Below, one piece after another: positions 8,533 through 17,062 of a stretch of DNA of 17,062 nucleotides. Each line of letters opens with the position of its first letter. Within the stretch, counting starts at the first letter, position 1. A model generated the notes under the pieces. That model was not told where the DNA came from. It saw only the letters and a program-made list of their open reading frames with translations, and ran no database searches. A program made the position numbers and the translations under genes. The stretch comes from an uncultured Verrucomicrobiales bacterium (lineage in GTDB: Bacteria; Verrucomicrobiota; Verrucomicrobiae; Limisphaerales; CANJSG01): the NCBI GenBank assembly GCA_946480965.1, contig CAMLMI010000066.1:1-17062 (forward strand), given 5' to 3'.

Positions 8533-11235
8533 ATGCCTCCTCTTCGATCCCGCATGAACCGATTCAATTCCGCCGTTGTCCTGTTCGCCGCCGGCTTAGC
8601 GGCTTTCCCGTCGCTTGCGGCGGATGCGCCGAACCGGCCCCTCCACGTCCTCTATCTCGGCGAAGCCACGGCCGGGCGCGCAGGCGGGGGCGGCGGACGC
8701 ACCAACTACGTCTATCTCCCCGGCCAGACCCTCGCGCCGGAGGCGATCTACTTCGACCACCTGTCCGATCCGGCCCATCTCACCGACGCCTATCTGCGTC
8801 ACTTCGACGCCGTGGTTCAGGTGATGTCCGACGAACAGCTCGGCGCGGATTCCAAGCGGAAGCTCGACGGCTTCAAGTCGGCGGGCAAAGGGCTGCTCAA
8901 GTATGCCGAACGCCCGGCGGACACGGCCTTGCGCGAAGCCGTGCTCGGCGGCGTCGGGGCCAAGGCCAAGGCGGAATGGGAAGCGTCGCTCGCGGCGCGC
9001 CCGTCGTTGCAGCGTTTGCCCGGCGACGTGCCGAACTACGAGCGCCGCCCCGAGGCCGTGAAGTATCAGGCGCCGCTCAGTCCGCAGGACAGCCTCCGCT
9101 ACACGCAGGTTCCGGCCGACTTCGAGCTGAAGCTCTTCGCCTCCGAGCCTGACATCGTGAAGCCGATCTATGTGGGCTGGGACGATCGCGGCCGCGCCTG
9201 GGTCGTGGAATCGCGCGACTATCCCCACGGCATCATGCCCGAAGGCCAGCCGGGCAAGGATTCCGTCAAGATCTGCGAAGACACCGACGGAGACGGCAAG
9301 GCGGACAAGTTCACCGTCTTCGCCGACGGGCTGAACCTCGCGACCTCGTTGGTCTTCGTGGACGGCGGCATCATGGTGTCGCAGGCGCGCCAGATGGTTT
9401 TCCTCAAGGACACGAACGGCGACGACAAGGCCGACCTCCGTAAGCCCATTCTCCCGGGCTGGGGCATCGGCGACACCCACGCCCAACAGAGCAACCTCGC
9501 GCGCGGCTTCGACAACTGGCTCTACGGCTCGGTCGGCTACTCGAACTTCCGGGGCACGGTCGGCGGTGAAACCATGCAGTTCGGCCAAGGAATCTTCCGT
9601 TTCAAGCCCGACGGCTCCGCGCTCCAGTTCCTCCACCAGTTCAACAACAACACCTGGGGCTTCGGCTTGAACGCCGTCGGCGATGTCTTCGGTTCGACCG
9701 CCAACGGCAACCCGAGCTTCTACGGCTACCTGCCCGCCTACATCCTGAATCCCACCCAGCCGACCGGCGGACGCGGTGGCGGCGGCGCGCCCAGCGGTCC
9801 CGGCGGGTTCCGTCCCGGCTACCGGCTCGACGACAAACCCGGCACCGCCACGACTGCGGCCGCTCCGACGGCCAACGCTCGTCGTCTGGCCTCGGCCAAA
9901 TCCCTGGCGCCCGGCATGCGGATGCACCCGAACACGCCGAACGTCCGCATGGTGGACAACTTCGGCGGCTACACCGCCGCCGCCGGCCATGCCTTCATGG
10001 TCAGCGACGCGTTGCCCGCCCGGCTTCAGGGCAAGGCGCTCGTGACCGAGCCCACCGCGAAGCTGATCGGCATCATGGATATTCAGCCCGAAGGCGGCGG
10101 CTATGCGGCGACCGACGGCTTCAATCTCCTCGCCAGCACCGACGAATGGATGTCGCCGATCTTCGCCGACATCGGTCCCGACGGCGCGGTTTGGGTGATC
10201 GACTTCTACAGCTTCATCATCCAGCACAACCCGACGCCGAGCCCCCAGAGCGCCGGCGTCCGCGCCACCACCGGTCCCGGCGGCGCCTACATGACGGAGA
10301 ACAATCTCCGTGACCAAACCCACGGCCGCATCTACCGCGCGGTCTGGAAGGACGGCCCGCGCAGCTCGATCAAGAACCTCGCCAACGCGAACACCTCCGA
10401 ACTCGTCGCCGCGCTCGACAGCGGCAACCAGTTCTGGAGCCTCACCGCCCAGCGCCGGATCGTGGACGACAAGAAGACCGACGCCGTCCCCGCGCTCAAG
10501 CGGCGCGTGGCTTCCGGCAAAGGCGGCAAGGGCGCGATCCACGCCCTCTGGTCGCTCGAAGGCCTCGGCGCGCTCGACAAGGACACCCACCAGAAGGCGC
10601 TGATCGATCAGGATGCCGCCGTTCGTCGCAACGCGGTGCGCGCCCTTCCGGCCAACGAAGCGGGCCAGCAGCTCTTCTTCAGCAGCGCCGTGATCCAGGA
10701 CCCGGACCTCATCACGCGCCAGGCGGCCTTCGTGAAGCTCGCCGAGTTCCCGACCCGGCCCGAGATCGAGACGGTCGTGGCCCAGCTCGGCCGCACCCCG
10801 GTGAACACCACCGACCCGTTCCTGAACGACTCGGTCACGTTGCTCGGCCGCATCCACAAGGTCTCCGGCGTCGGCCAGGACGAAGTGAAGGTCGCGGCCG
10901 GCGACGCCAAGCGCGGCGAGGACCTGTTCTTCAACAGCCCCATCGCCGCCTGCGCCGCCTGTCACATGGTGGGCGGCAAGGGCGGAGAAGTCGGCCCGAT
11001 CCTCGACGGCATCGCCGTCCGCGCCGACAAGGCCTACATCCTCGAAAGCCTCGTGGACCCGAACGCCACCAAGGCCAAAGGATTCGAGGATCTGGAGATC
11101 TCGCCCATGCCCCCGCTCGGCATCCTGCTCAAGGAACAGGAAGTGGCCGACATCCTCGCCTACCTCGCCACGCTCACCACGCCCCCCAAGGACGGCGTCA
11201 CCGTGCCGGTGAAGAAGGAAAACCTCTTTGAATGA
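8533..11235 (+). CDS. Secreted heme c dehydrogenase-like protein (PVC-type, TIGR02604-like) with truncated ThuA-like N terminus
   Basis: The 900-residue protein is probably a periplasmic or cell-surface redox enzyme passing electrons to its own cytochrome. A signal peptide (about 9-30) is followed by a short ThuA-like segment (LHVLYLGEA; YLRHFDAVVQVM), then a beta-propeller of the membrane-bound dehydrogenase family (about 186-615) with YTQVPADFELKLFASEP and two calcium-loop-like motifs, DTDGDGKAD (250) and DTNGDDKAD (293). HEAT-like helices follow (about 620-790; DAAVRRNAVRALP), then a cytochrome c domain with CAACH (807-811) and a likely Met ligand in SPMPPLG (Met859). A Gly-rich insert (about 412-434) and a Thr/Ala-rich insert (about 437-463) interrupt the propeller. 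Substrate is unknown; sugars are plausible from context. Met8 (8554) is an alternative start. The stop overlaps the next gene by 4 bp. Confidence 0.85.
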   Translation: MPPLRSRMNRFNSAVVLFAAGLAAFPSLAADAPNRPLHVLYLGEATAGRAGGGGGRTNYVYLPGQTLAPEAIYFDHLSDPAHLTDAYLRHFDAVVQVMSDEQLGADSKRKLDGFKSAGKGLLKYAERPADTALREAVLGGVGAKAKAEWEASLAARPSLQRLPGDVPNYERRPEAVKYQAPLSPQDSLRYTQVPADFELKLFASEPDIVKPIYVGWDDRGRAWVVESRDYPHGIMPEGQPGKDSVKICEDTDGDGKADKFTVFADGLNLATSLVFVDGGIMVSQARQMVFLKDTNGDDKADLRKPILPGWGIGDTHAQQSNLARGFDNWLYGSVGYSNFRGTVGGETMQFGQGIFRFKPDGSALQFLHQFNNNTWGFGLNAVGDVFGSTANGNPSFYGYLPAYILNPTQPTGGRGGGGAPSGPGGFRPGYRLDDKPGTATTAAAPTANARRLASAKSLAPGMRMHPNTPNVRMVDNFGGYTAAAGHAFMVSDALPARLQGKALVTEPTAKLIGIMDIQPEGGGYAATDGFNLLASTDEWMSPIFADIGPDGAVWVIDFYSFIIQHNPTPSPQSAGVRATTGPGGAYMTENNLRDQTHGRIYRAVWKDGPRSSIKNLANANTSELVAALDSGNQFWSLTAQRRIVDDKKTDAVPALKRRVASGKGGKGAIHALWSLEGLGALDKDTHQKALIDQDAAVRRNAVRALPANEAGQQLFFSSAVIQDPDLITRQAAFVKLAEFPTRPEIETVVAQLGRTPVNTTDPFLNDSVTLLGRIHKVSGVGQDEVKVAAGDAKRGEDLFFNSPIAACAACHMVGGKGGEVGPILDGIAVRADKAYILESLVDPNATKAKGFEDLEISPMPPLGILLKEQEVADILAYLATLTTPPKDGVTVPVKKENLFE

Positions 11236-11852
11236 CCATGAAGCATCCATTCACCACGCTGGGCCTCGTCGCCCTTTTGGGCCTGTCGGGCGCGAACACC
11301 TTCGCGGCCGAGACCGCCGGCCTTGATCCCCAGGGCTACATCCGAGATTGGGTCATGCTGGCCCCGGTGCCGTTGCCCGAGGGCGCCTCGGCCGGCGACT
11401 ACCTCCTGCGGGAGCAGATCAAGGGCGAAGCCTCGTTGAAGCCCAAGGACGGCGACACCCTCAAGGTCGGCAGCAAGGAGCTGACCTGGAAGAACGTCAC
11501 CACCTCGACGAACTTCTTCGACTTCAACGCCATCCTGAAATCGATGAACGACGAGTCGGCCGGCTACATGGTCGCCTACGTCGAATGCGAGCAGGAGATC
11601 CCCGACGTGACGATGGGTGTGGGCAGCAACGACCAGGCCCGCATCTACTTCAACGGCGTGGACATCTACGCCTTCACCGATGCCCGGACGCTCGAACTAG
11701 ACGCCGACAAGGGCCGGGTCACGCTGAAGAAGGGCACCAACGTCATCGTGTTCAAGGTGCTCAACCAGCAGAACAGTTGGCAGGGCGCGATGCGCCTGAC
11801 CGACAAGAACGGCGGCCCCTTGAAGGGCGTGACGATCAAGCGCGCGCCGTAG
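11232..11852 (+). CDS. Small secreted beta-sandwich protein, possible carbohydrate-binding partner of the heme dehydrogenase
   Basis: The 206-residue protein has a signal peptide (about 1-26, ending NTFAA) and one beta-sandwich domain resembling the accessory jelly-roll domains of glycoside hydrolases. Its pattern is GYIRDWVMLAPVPLPEG (35-51), VGSNDQARIYFNGVDIYAF (130-148), VTLKKGTNVIVFKVLNQQNS (163-182) and WQGAMRLTDKNGGP (183-196). I see no catalytic motif. The ATG at 11232 overlaps the TGA of the heme dehydrogenase gene (ATGA), so the two are translationally coupled and their products probably act together; a second ATG at 11238 gives MKHPF and would be a more typical signal-peptide start. 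A role in binding polysaccharide or docking the dehydrogenase is inference from fold type and coupling. It is the last gene before a 237-bp spacer. Confidence 0.75.
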   Translation: MTMKHPFTTLGLVALLGLSGANTFAAETAGLDPQGYIRDWVMLAPVPLPEGASAGDYLLREQIKGEASLKPKDGDTLKVGSKELTWKNVTTSTNFFDFNAILKSMNDESAGYMVAYVECEQEIPDVTMGVGSNDQARIYFNGVDIYAFTDARTLELDADKGRVTLKKGTNVIVFKVLNQQNSWQGAMRLTDKNGGPLKGVTIKRAP

Positions 11853-11940
11853 CCGCCTCCCGCACCTCCGGCATCATGGCATCCAAGCTCCAGGGATCGC
11901 CCGTGGTTTTCCGGCCCACGGGGCTAGCTGTCCCGGAAGA

Positions 11941-11968
11941 GCCGCCCCGTGCTTTGGGCCGGGGCGGC
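11941..11968 (+). terminator. GC-rich hairpin, possible terminator of the esterase-dehydrogenase operon
   Basis: GCCGCCCCG (11941-11949) and CGGGGCGGC (11960-11968) form a perfect 9-bp GC stem around a 10-base loop. It lies 88 bases after the stop of the small beta-sandwich gene. There is no U-tract, so it may instead protect an mRNA end or act as a Rho-dependent pause site. Confidence 0.45.
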
Positions 11969-12018
11969 GTTCGACAGGACGGCGCGGAGGCCCTTCCGCT
12001 TTTCCCGAAACGCCGCAG

Positions 12019-12040
12019 CGGGAACGCGGGCCCGTTCCCG
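12019..12040 (+). promoter_or_regulatory. Second inverted repeat in the xylanase leader
   Basis: CGGGAACG (12019-12026) and CGTTCCCG (12033-12040) form a perfect 8-bp dyad around CGGGCC. The centre lies about 60 bp before the xylanase ATG. This position suits an operator or a 5'-leader hairpin for the xylanase rather than a terminator of the upstream genes. Function is not shown by the sequence. Confidence 0.35.
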
Positions 12041-12089
12041 GCACAGAATCCGAACCCGATGATCCGTTGACCCCCTTCCCAGCTCTCCC

Positions 12090-13298
12090 ATGAAACCCAC
12101 CGTTCTTCTCTCCTCGTTGGCCGTCTCTCTGGCCGTGGTCACGGCGATTGCCGCCGAGACGCCGTCGCTCAAGGATCTCTACAAGGACCAGTTCCTCGTG
12201 GGCACCGCGCTCAACCGCGCGCAGGTCATGGGCACGGCGCACTTCAACCGCAGCCAAGCCCTCATCGAATCGGACGTCGCCCTGGTGAAGAAGCACTTCA
12301 ACCAGGTCACCGCCGAGAACGACATGAAGTGGCAGCTCATCCATCCGCGCGAGGGGAAGGACGGCTACGACTTCGGCCCGGCCGACGCCCTGGTGGATTT
12401 CGGCACGAGCAACCGCATGGAGATCGTCGGCCACACCCTGGTCTGGCACAGCCAGACGCCGAACTGGGTCTTCGCCGGCACCAACCCGCCACCCGTGACC
12501 GCCACCGCGACCAACGCGCCGGGAGGCCCTCCGGGCGGACCCTTCGGCCGGGGCTACACCGGGCCGCGCGCCTCGCGGGAGGAACTCCTCCACCGGATGC
12601 GCGACCACATCCACACCGTCGTCGGCCGCTACAAGGGCCGCGTGAAATACTGGGACGTGGTCAACGAAGCCCTCGCCGACGGCGGCCCGGAGAACGTCAT
12701 GCGGAAGTCGCTCTGGTATGAAATCATCGGGCCGGACTTCATCGCCAAGGCCTTTGAATACGCCCACGAAGCCGATCCGCAGGCGATTCTCCGCTACAAC
12801 GACTACGGCCTGGAGAACCCGGTGAAGATCCAGAAGCTCGTCACTTTGGTCCGTTCGTTGCAGGAGAAGAAGGTGCCCATCCACGCCATCGGCACGCAGG
12901 CGCATCTCAACGTCTCCACCGCCGGCTTCGAGCAGATGGACCGTTCGTTGACCGAAATCGCGAAGCTGGGCCTGCCCATCCACGTCACCGAACTCGACAT
13001 CAACAGCGCCCAGGGCGGGCAGCGCACCACCGGCGCCGACATCTCCGCCAATGCCGCCACCACGCAGGGCGGCCTGGTCAGCGAAGCCGACCAGAAGCTC
13101 GCCGACGCCTACGCGGGGGTTTTCCGCGCCTTCCTCAAACACAGCGACAAGGTGGAGATGGTCACCTTCTGGGGCGTGAACGACGCCGTCTCCTGGCGGC
13201 GCAACGGCAGCCCGCTGCTCTTCGACGGGGACAACAAGCCCAAAGCCGCCTTCGACGCCGTGGTTTCCGAAGCGAAGAAGGCGACGGACACCCGTTGA
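12090..13298 (+). CDS. Secreted endo-1,4-beta-xylanase, glycoside hydrolase family 10
   Basis: GH10 enzymes hydrolyse the xylan backbone with a retaining mechanism. The 402-residue protein has a signal peptide (about 1-22, ending AIAA) and a single TIM-barrel domain. Landmarks are FNQVTAENDMKW (70-81), EIVGHTLVWHSQTPNWVF (111-128), the acid/base WDVVNEAL (Glu193), RYNDYG (235-240), IGTQAHLN (267-274), the nucleophile HVTELDI (Glu301) and VTFWGVNDAVSWR (358-370). Both catalytic glutamates are present, so it should be active. Two insertions relative to a minimal GH10 are visible: a Gly/Pro-rich loop at about 132-160, after the TPNWVF strand, and an Ala/Thr/Gly-rich loop at about 306-328 just after the nucleophile. 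No binding module is attached. It has its own spacer and hairpins upstream, so it may be transcribed separately from the esterases. Confidence 0.95.
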   Translation: MKPTVLLSSLAVSLAVVTAIAAETPSLKDLYKDQFLVGTALNRAQVMGTAHFNRSQALIESDVALVKKHFNQVTAENDMKWQLIHPREGKDGYDFGPADALVDFGTSNRMEIVGHTLVWHSQTPNWVFAGTNPPPVTATATNAPGGPPGGPFGRGYTGPRASREELLHRMRDHIHTVVGRYKGRVKYWDVVNEALADGGPENVMRKSLWYEIIGPDFIAKAFEYAHEADPQAILRYNDYGLENPVKIQKLVTLVRSLQEKKVPIHAIGTQAHLNVSTAGFEQMDRSLTEIAKLGLPIHVTELDINSAQGGQRTTGADISANAATTQGGLVSEADQKLADAYAGVFRAFLKHSDKVEMVTFWGVNDAVSWRRNGSPLLFDGDNKPKAAFDAVVSEAKKATDTR

Positions 13299-13441
13299 AT
13301 GCCGGGAAACCGGAGCGCCCTGTCCCGAAGATGATTGCACTCCCCCAACGCTGTCTCGCTCGGGTCGGGTTGCTGCTGTTGGGCCTTGGAGTCCCCGCGC
13401 AAAACACCCATCGCCACACCTTCCCTGGCTTCGTCCGCTTC

Positions 13442-16237
13442 ATGGCGCTGACGGTGGCCGTCGCCTTGTCCGGCAGCTTGACGTTACGTGCCGCACCGCC
13501 CCCGGCGGTGGCGAGGTCATTCATCGACCAGCATTGCGCGGACTGCCACAACGACGTGGACAAGGAGGCCCAACTGGACCTGACGAGCCTGGTCTTCGCT
13601 CCCCAGGACGCCGCCAATTTCGCGCTTTGGGTGAAGGTTCACGACCGCGTGAAGGCCGGCGAGATGCCGCCGAAGAAGAAACGTCCGGACCCAGTGGAAT
13701 TGGACGCGTTCCTCAAAGGGATGACTGCGACGCTGACCGCATCGGAACGGGAGATGATCGCTGGCGAGGGTCGTTCCGTGCAGCGCCGCCTCAATCGTTA
13801 CGAATACGAAAACGCGCTGCGCGATTTGCTGAACGTCCCGTGGGCGCAGCTGAAGGACAAGCTGCCGCTCGATGGCGAGCGCTTCGGTTTCAACAAGAGC
13901 GCCGAGGCCCTTGATGTTTCGTTTGTGCAGATGGAGCGCTACCTGACGGCGTCGGATTACGCGATGCGGCAGGCGATGTCGGCGGCGTTTGAACGGCCGA
14001 CAAACTCGGTGCGGAAGATCTACGCACGCGACGTGATTGCGGGCTACCAGCCGCGCGAAAACGGCACGCTGCCGGACCGGCTGGCGTTCCCCGTGCTCGA
14101 CTCGCACGCGCAGCCCGAGGTGCGGGCCGGCCGTGCGCCCAGCTCCAGTCCGGAGACGCGCGAGCGCGAGGCCGTGGGCAAGGTTTCCAGCATCTTCAGC
14201 GACGCGGGCGGCTACTCCTGGGGCTTCACCGCCCCGACCGCGGGCCGCTATCGCATCCGCTTGAAGGGCTACACGGTCTGGGTGAGCGGCGGCGGCATCG
14301 GCCGCTGGATGTTCGACGGACAGGGGGCGGAGAAGGCTCCCACCTACTGGCTGCCCGTCTGGCATCGGCCCAACGCCGACGAGATCTGGCCGGGCCGCAA
14401 CCACGAGCCCATCGGTTTCTACGCCGCAAGTTCCGGGCAGACCCGCCCGATCGGAGTCGGAGACTTTTCTCCCGAACCCTCGGTCATCGAAATCGAGGCG
14501 CGGCTCGCGGGCGGTGAAAGCGTCCGAACCGATGCGATGCGCTTCTTCCGCACCCGCGTCAACGGCACCGACGAACAATACGTCAACCCGCTCGCGACCA
14601 CCGAGGGAATGCCGGGCTACGCCGTGCAATGGCTGGAGGTCGAAGGGCCTCTCCCGGACCAATCGGTGACAACGGGCTACAAACTTTTGTTCGGCGACCT
14701 GCCGATGCGCCGGGTTGAAACCGGGAAGCCCGGCGGCGTCATGCTGGAAGGTCTCGCGCTGGGCGGCGGGACGGGCGGCTTTGGCGGCCCAGGTGGTGGC
14801 CCGCCGGGGCGCGGACCGGGCGGACAGGTTGCACAGGACAGCCCGGGTGGTCCCGGAGGGCCCGGCGGGCGCGGACGCGGTCCCGGCGGAGTCGGTGGCC
14901 GAGGCGGACGCGGTGGTGGCGGAGGAATCATGGTCGAGGTGGCTACTGAGAATCCTGCTCAGGATGCCGAGCGGCTGCTCCGTAATTTCATGAACGCCGC
15001 CTACCGCCGGCGCGTGGGTGAGGTCGATGTGAAGCGCTTCCTTGGGCTCTTCCAGCGCGAGTTCGATCTCGGATCCGGCTTCGCCCGCTCGATGTTGACC
15101 GCCTACACCGGCGTGCTGGCTTCACCCGGTTTCATCTTCCTCGACGAGAAGCCCGGCCAGCTCGACGACGTCGCCCTGGCGACGCGCCTCTCGCTTTTCC
15201 TCTGGAACTCCACCCCCGACGCCGCGCTTCGTGCGAAGGCCGAAAAAGGCGAGCTGCACCAGCCCGAGGTGCTGCGCGCCGAGACCGAACGGCTGCTCAA
15301 CGACCCCCGCGCCGCGCGCTTTGTCGATTCGTTCACCGACTACTGGCTCGACCTCCGCAAGATCGACGACACCTCGCCGTCATCCGCCATCTACAACGAT
15401 TACGAGATGGACGATCCGCTCAAGCTCGCGGCCCTGGACGAGACGCGGATGTTCTTCGCCGAGCTGCTGCGCGGCGACCTGCCCACGCGCAACATCGTGA
15501 ACTCGGATTTCACCTTCCTCAACGGCCGGCTCGCCGCGCACTACGGCATCGCGGGCGTCGAAGGCGCGGCCATGCGTCGTGTGGAGCTCCCGGCCGGCAG
15601 CGACCGCGGAGGCCTGATGACCATGGCCAGCGTGCTCAAGGTCACCGCCAACGGCACCACCACGTCGCCCGTGCTGCGCGGTCACTGGATCACCGAGCGC
15701 GTGCTGGGAATCCACATTCAGCCGCCGCCCGCCGGCGTGAAGGCCGTCGAGCCCGACATTCGCGGCGCGGTCACCATCCGCCAGCAGCTCGCGAAGCACC
15801 GCGAAGATCCAAGCTGCGCCTCCTGCCATATCAAGATGGATCCGCCCGGCTTCGCGCTGGAGCACTATGACGTGATGGGCGGCCGCCGCGATCGCTACCG
15901 CGCGGTGGCGGAAAACGTGAAGCCCGTGCCCGGCTTCGGCCTGAACGGGCAGGCTTTCGGCTTCCACTATGGACTGCCGGTGGACGCCGGCGGCGAACTG
16001 CCCGATGGCCGCGCCTATCGCGACATCAAGGAATTCAAGGCCCTCGTCATCCAGGACGAACTCCCCCTCGCCCGCAATCTCGCCAGGCAGCTCGTGACCT
16101 ACGCGACCGGCGCGCCGGTGCTCTTCTCTGATCGCCCCGAACTCGAAAAAATTCTCCAGCACGCCGCCGCCAAGCAATACGGCGTCCGCTCCCTCGTCCA
16201 CGAAGTCGTGCAGAGCGACCTCTTCCGAAAGAAGTAA
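13442..16237 (+). CDS. Di-heme DUF1587/DUF1595/DUF1592/DUF1588/DUF1585 cytochrome protein
   Basis: This is the large multi-domain cytochrome typical of Planctomycetes and Verrucomicrobia; its reaction is not established. Numbered from 13442 (931 residues) it has a signal peptide (about 1-18), an N-terminal cytochrome with CADCH (32-36), DUF1587 ([19 protein letters not shown], about 116), a beta-sandwich insert (about 255-365; [20 protein letters not shown]), a Gly/Pro/Arg-rich tract (about 438-497), DUF1595 ([19 protein letters not shown]), DUF1592 ([17 protein letters not shown]), DUF1588 with CASCH (792-796) and C-terminal DUF1585 ([20 protein letters not shown]). The start is uncertain: ATG 13331 is in frame and gives MIALPQRCLARVGLLLLGLG, which is itself hydrophobic; 13442 was chosen because it puts a signal peptide right before the mature domain. 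It precedes a DUF1552 gene by 19 bp, the usual pairing. Confidence 0.88.
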   Translation: MALTVAVALSGSLTLRAAPPPAVARSFIDQHCADCHNDVDKEAQLDLTSLVFAPQDAANFALWVKVHDRVKAGEMPPKKKRPDPVELDAFLKGMTATLTASEREMIAGEGRSVQRRLNRYEYENALRDLLNVPWAQLKDKLPLDGERFGFNKSAEALDVSFVQMERYLTASDYAMRQAMSAAFERPTNSVRKIYARDVIAGYQPRENGTLPDRLAFPVLDSHAQPEVRAGRAPSSSPETREREAVGKVSSIFSDAGGYSWGFTAPTAGRYRIRLKGYTVWVSGGGIGRWMFDGQGAEKAPTYWLPVWHRPNADEIWPGRNHEPIGFYAASSGQTRPIGVGDFSPEPSVIEIEARLAGGESVRTDAMRFFRTRVNGTDEQYVNPLATTEGMPGYAVQWLEVEGPLPDQSVTTGYKLLFGDLPMRRVETGKPGGVMLEGLALGGGTGGFGGPGGGPPGRGPGGQVAQDSPGGPGGPGGRGRGPGGVGGRGGRGGGGGIMVEVATENPAQDAERLLRNFMNAAYRRRVGEVDVKRFLGLFQREFDLGSGFARSMLTAYTGVLASPGFIFLDEKPGQLDDVALATRLSLFLWNSTPDAALRAKAEKGELHQPEVLRAETERLLNDPRAARFVDSFTDYWLDLRKIDDTSPSSAIYNDYEMDDPLKLAALDETRMFFAELLRGDLPTRNIVNSDFTFLNGRLAAHYGIAGVEGAAMRRVELPAGSDRGGLMTMASVLKVTANGTTTSPVLRGHWITERVLGIHIQPPPAGVKAVEPDIRGAVTIRQQLAKHREDPSCASCHIKMDPPGFALEHYDVMGGRRDRYRAVAENVKPVPGFGLNGQAFGFHYGLPVDAGGELPDGRAYRDIKEFKALVIQDELPLARNLARQLVTYATGAPVLFSDRPELEKILQHAAAKQYGVRSLVHEVVQSDLFRKK
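14755..14931 (+). repeat. Low-complexity Gly/Pro/Arg-coding tract inside the DUF1592 gene
   Basis: About 59 codons made mostly of GGC, GGT, GGA, CCG and CGC encode a glycine-rich chain with repeated GGPGG, GRGPGG and RGGRGG units. It lies between the beta-sandwich insert and DUF1595. Flanking domains are normal, so it is an in-frame insertion or expanded linker, not a frameshift. Such a tract may vary in length between strains. Confidence 0.85.
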
Positions 16238-16256
16238 TCAAATCCAAAGCTCAAAC

Positions 16257-17062
16257 ATGAGTGCTTCCTTTCGATCCCGCGTTTCTTCCGCCTCCGTTGA
16301 CGCCCCGTTCATCACCACGCGGCACGCGATGTCGCGCCGTCATTTCCTGCGGGGCATGGGCATCGCGCTGTCGCTGCCATTCCTCGACGCGATGCTGCCG
16401 CCGTTTGCACGGGCGGCCACCACTTCGTCGCCGCTTGGGCCGGGCTCGAAGCCGCGCCGGATGTTCGGCATCTGCAACAACCTTGGCCTGCGCCCCGATC
16501 TATTTTTCCCAAAGGACAGCGGTCCGAACTACACCCTCTCGCCGTATCTCCAGCACCTGAAGGACCACCGGCAGGACTTCACGGTGTTCAGTGGCGTCTC
16601 CCATCCCAACGTCGATGGCGGCCATCCGTCCGACATCGCCTTCCTCACGGCCGCGCCGCATCCGGCGAGCAGCTCTTTCCGCAACACGATCTCGCTCGAC
16701 CAGCATATCGCGGAGCGGATCGGCATCCTCACGCGCTTTCCTTCGCTCACGCTCGCCGTCAACGGCGGTGGCCGAGCGCTATCCTGGACGGGGACCGGTG
16801 TGGCCATCCCGCCGGAGCAGAGCGCCTCCGAGGTGTTCAACCAGCTTTTCCTGCAAGGCACCGCCGAGCAGGTGCAGGCGCAGATCCGCAAGCTCGACAC
16901 CGGCCGCAGCATCCTCGATGTCGTCGGAGAGCAGGCTAAGGATCTCCAGCGCAATCTCGGCGCCCGCGACCGCAGCCGGCTGGAGCAGTATTTCACGAGC
17001 GTCCGGGACCTGGAGCACCGCCTCCAAGAATCGAAGGGTTGGGAGACCAAACCCAAGCCGGC
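16257..17062 (+). CDS. DUF1552 protein with Tat signal, 3' end cut off
   Basis: From the ATG at 16257 the frame stays open to the window end, giving 268 residues of a family usually about 430-450 long. A twin-arginine export signal is visible: [12 protein letters not shown] (25-35) followed by a hydrophobic segment ([11 protein letters not shown]) and ARA near residue 53, so the protein should be exported folded, which hints at a bound cofactor or metal. Family segments include [19 protein letters not shown] (67-85), [19 protein letters not shown] (108-126), [12 protein letters not shown] (145-156) and [15 protein letters not shown] (242-256). A second in-frame ATG at 16329 gives MSRRHFLRG and is a possible start. 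The function is unknown; the gene follows a DUF1592 protein, its regular partner in this phylum, and the two products probably work together. Confidence 0.85.
   Translation, partial: MSASFRSRVSSASVDAPFITTRHAMSRRHFLRGMGIALSLPFLDAMLPPFARAATTSSPLGPGSKPRRMFGICNNLGLRPDLFFPKDSGPNYTLSPYLQHLKDHRQDFTVFSGVSHPNVDGGHPSDIAFLTAAPHPASSSFRNTISLDQHIAERIGILTRFPSLTLAVNGGGRALSWTGTGVAIPPEQSASEVFNQLFLQGTAEQVQAQIRKLDTGRSILDVVGEQAKDLQRNLGARDRSRLEQYFTSVRDLEHRLQESKGWETKPKP

Larger units (their letters stand above)
11853..12089 (+). promoter_or_regulatory. Intergenic region before the xylanase gene, with two strong hairpins
   Basis: This is the longest clearly non-coding gap in the window. It holds two perfect inverted repeats (listed separately) and presumably the xylanase promoter near its end, though no clear -10/-35 pair is visible. 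The last 25 bases before the ATG are C/T-rich without a Shine-Dalgarno sequence. A frame open through the gap continues from other reading frames and shows no protein-like features. Confidence 0.4.

Noticed and set aside
8596..11250. An 884-codon minus-strand open frame
   Set aside because: It mirrors the heme dehydrogenase gene; its protein is low in complexity (runs of Val, Gly, Glu, Ala, His, Asp) and the plus strand encodes recognisable domains. Long antisense frames are expected at this GC content.
11874..13340. A 488-codon minus-strand open frame covering the gap and the xylanase
   Set aside because: Antisense to an unmistakable GH10 gene; no motif on the minus strand.
14755..14931. 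Possible frameshift or assembly error at the Gly-rich tract
   Set aside because: The frame is continuous and normal DUF1595/1592/1588/1585 domains follow in order, so it is an in-frame low-complexity insert.

Overview
The window is about 17 kb of high-GC bacterial DNA, almost certainly from the Verrucomicrobiota, with a Limisphaerales/Pedosphaera-like member most likely. The sequence shows gene families that are typical of the Planctomycetota-Verrucomicrobiota group: an ECF sigma factor of the Rhodopirellula/Verrucomicrobium type paired with a FecR-LamG protein, a membrane-bound dehydrogenase/heme protein of the TIGR02604 type, and a DUF1587-1595-1592-1588-1585 cytochrome followed by a DUF1552 protein. 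Assignment below phylum is inference. I see no rRNA, tRNA, CRISPR array, insertion sequence or phage gene.

Layout. At the left edge a squalene/hopene-cyclase-like gene lies on the minus strand, its 3' part cut off by the window (1-737). A divergent spacer follows, and from there every gene is on the plus strand: a membrane-anchored protein of unknown function (875-2182); a secreted PL10-type pectate lyase (2257-3369); the ECF sigma factor (3510-4067) overlapping its FecR-LamG partner by 4 bp (4064-5707); two secreted CE1-type esterases with different N-terminal modules (5760-6884 and 6931-8493); a 900-residue secreted dehydrogenase/cytochrome c (8533-11235) overlapping a small secreted beta-sandwich protein by 4 bp (11232-11852); a 237-bp spacer with two hairpins; a GH10 endo-xylanase (12090-13298); a multi-domain di-heme DUF1592 protein (13442-16237); and the start of a Tat-exported DUF1552 protein running off the right edge (16257-17062).

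How the genes may work together. The secreted enzymes fit breakdown of plant cell wall: PL10 cuts polygalacturonate, GH10 cuts the xylan backbone, and the CE1 esterases could remove acetyl or feruloyl side groups. The sigma/FecR-LamG pair in the middle is the obvious candidate regulator, with the LamG-like domain placed outside the membrane where it could sense a sugar or surface. The heme dehydrogenase and the DUF1592/DUF1552 pair add a redox side whose substrates are unknown. I read the locus as a pectin/xylan utilisation island with an oxidative arm. No transporter or SusC/SusD-like gene is visible, so uptake must be encoded elsewhere.

Two features cut across the locus. Four secreted proteins carry Gly/Pro/Arg-rich low-complexity stretches, and most secreted-enzyme genes have C-rich leaders without a Shine-Dalgarno sequence, whereas the FecR-LamG gene has a purine-rich one.
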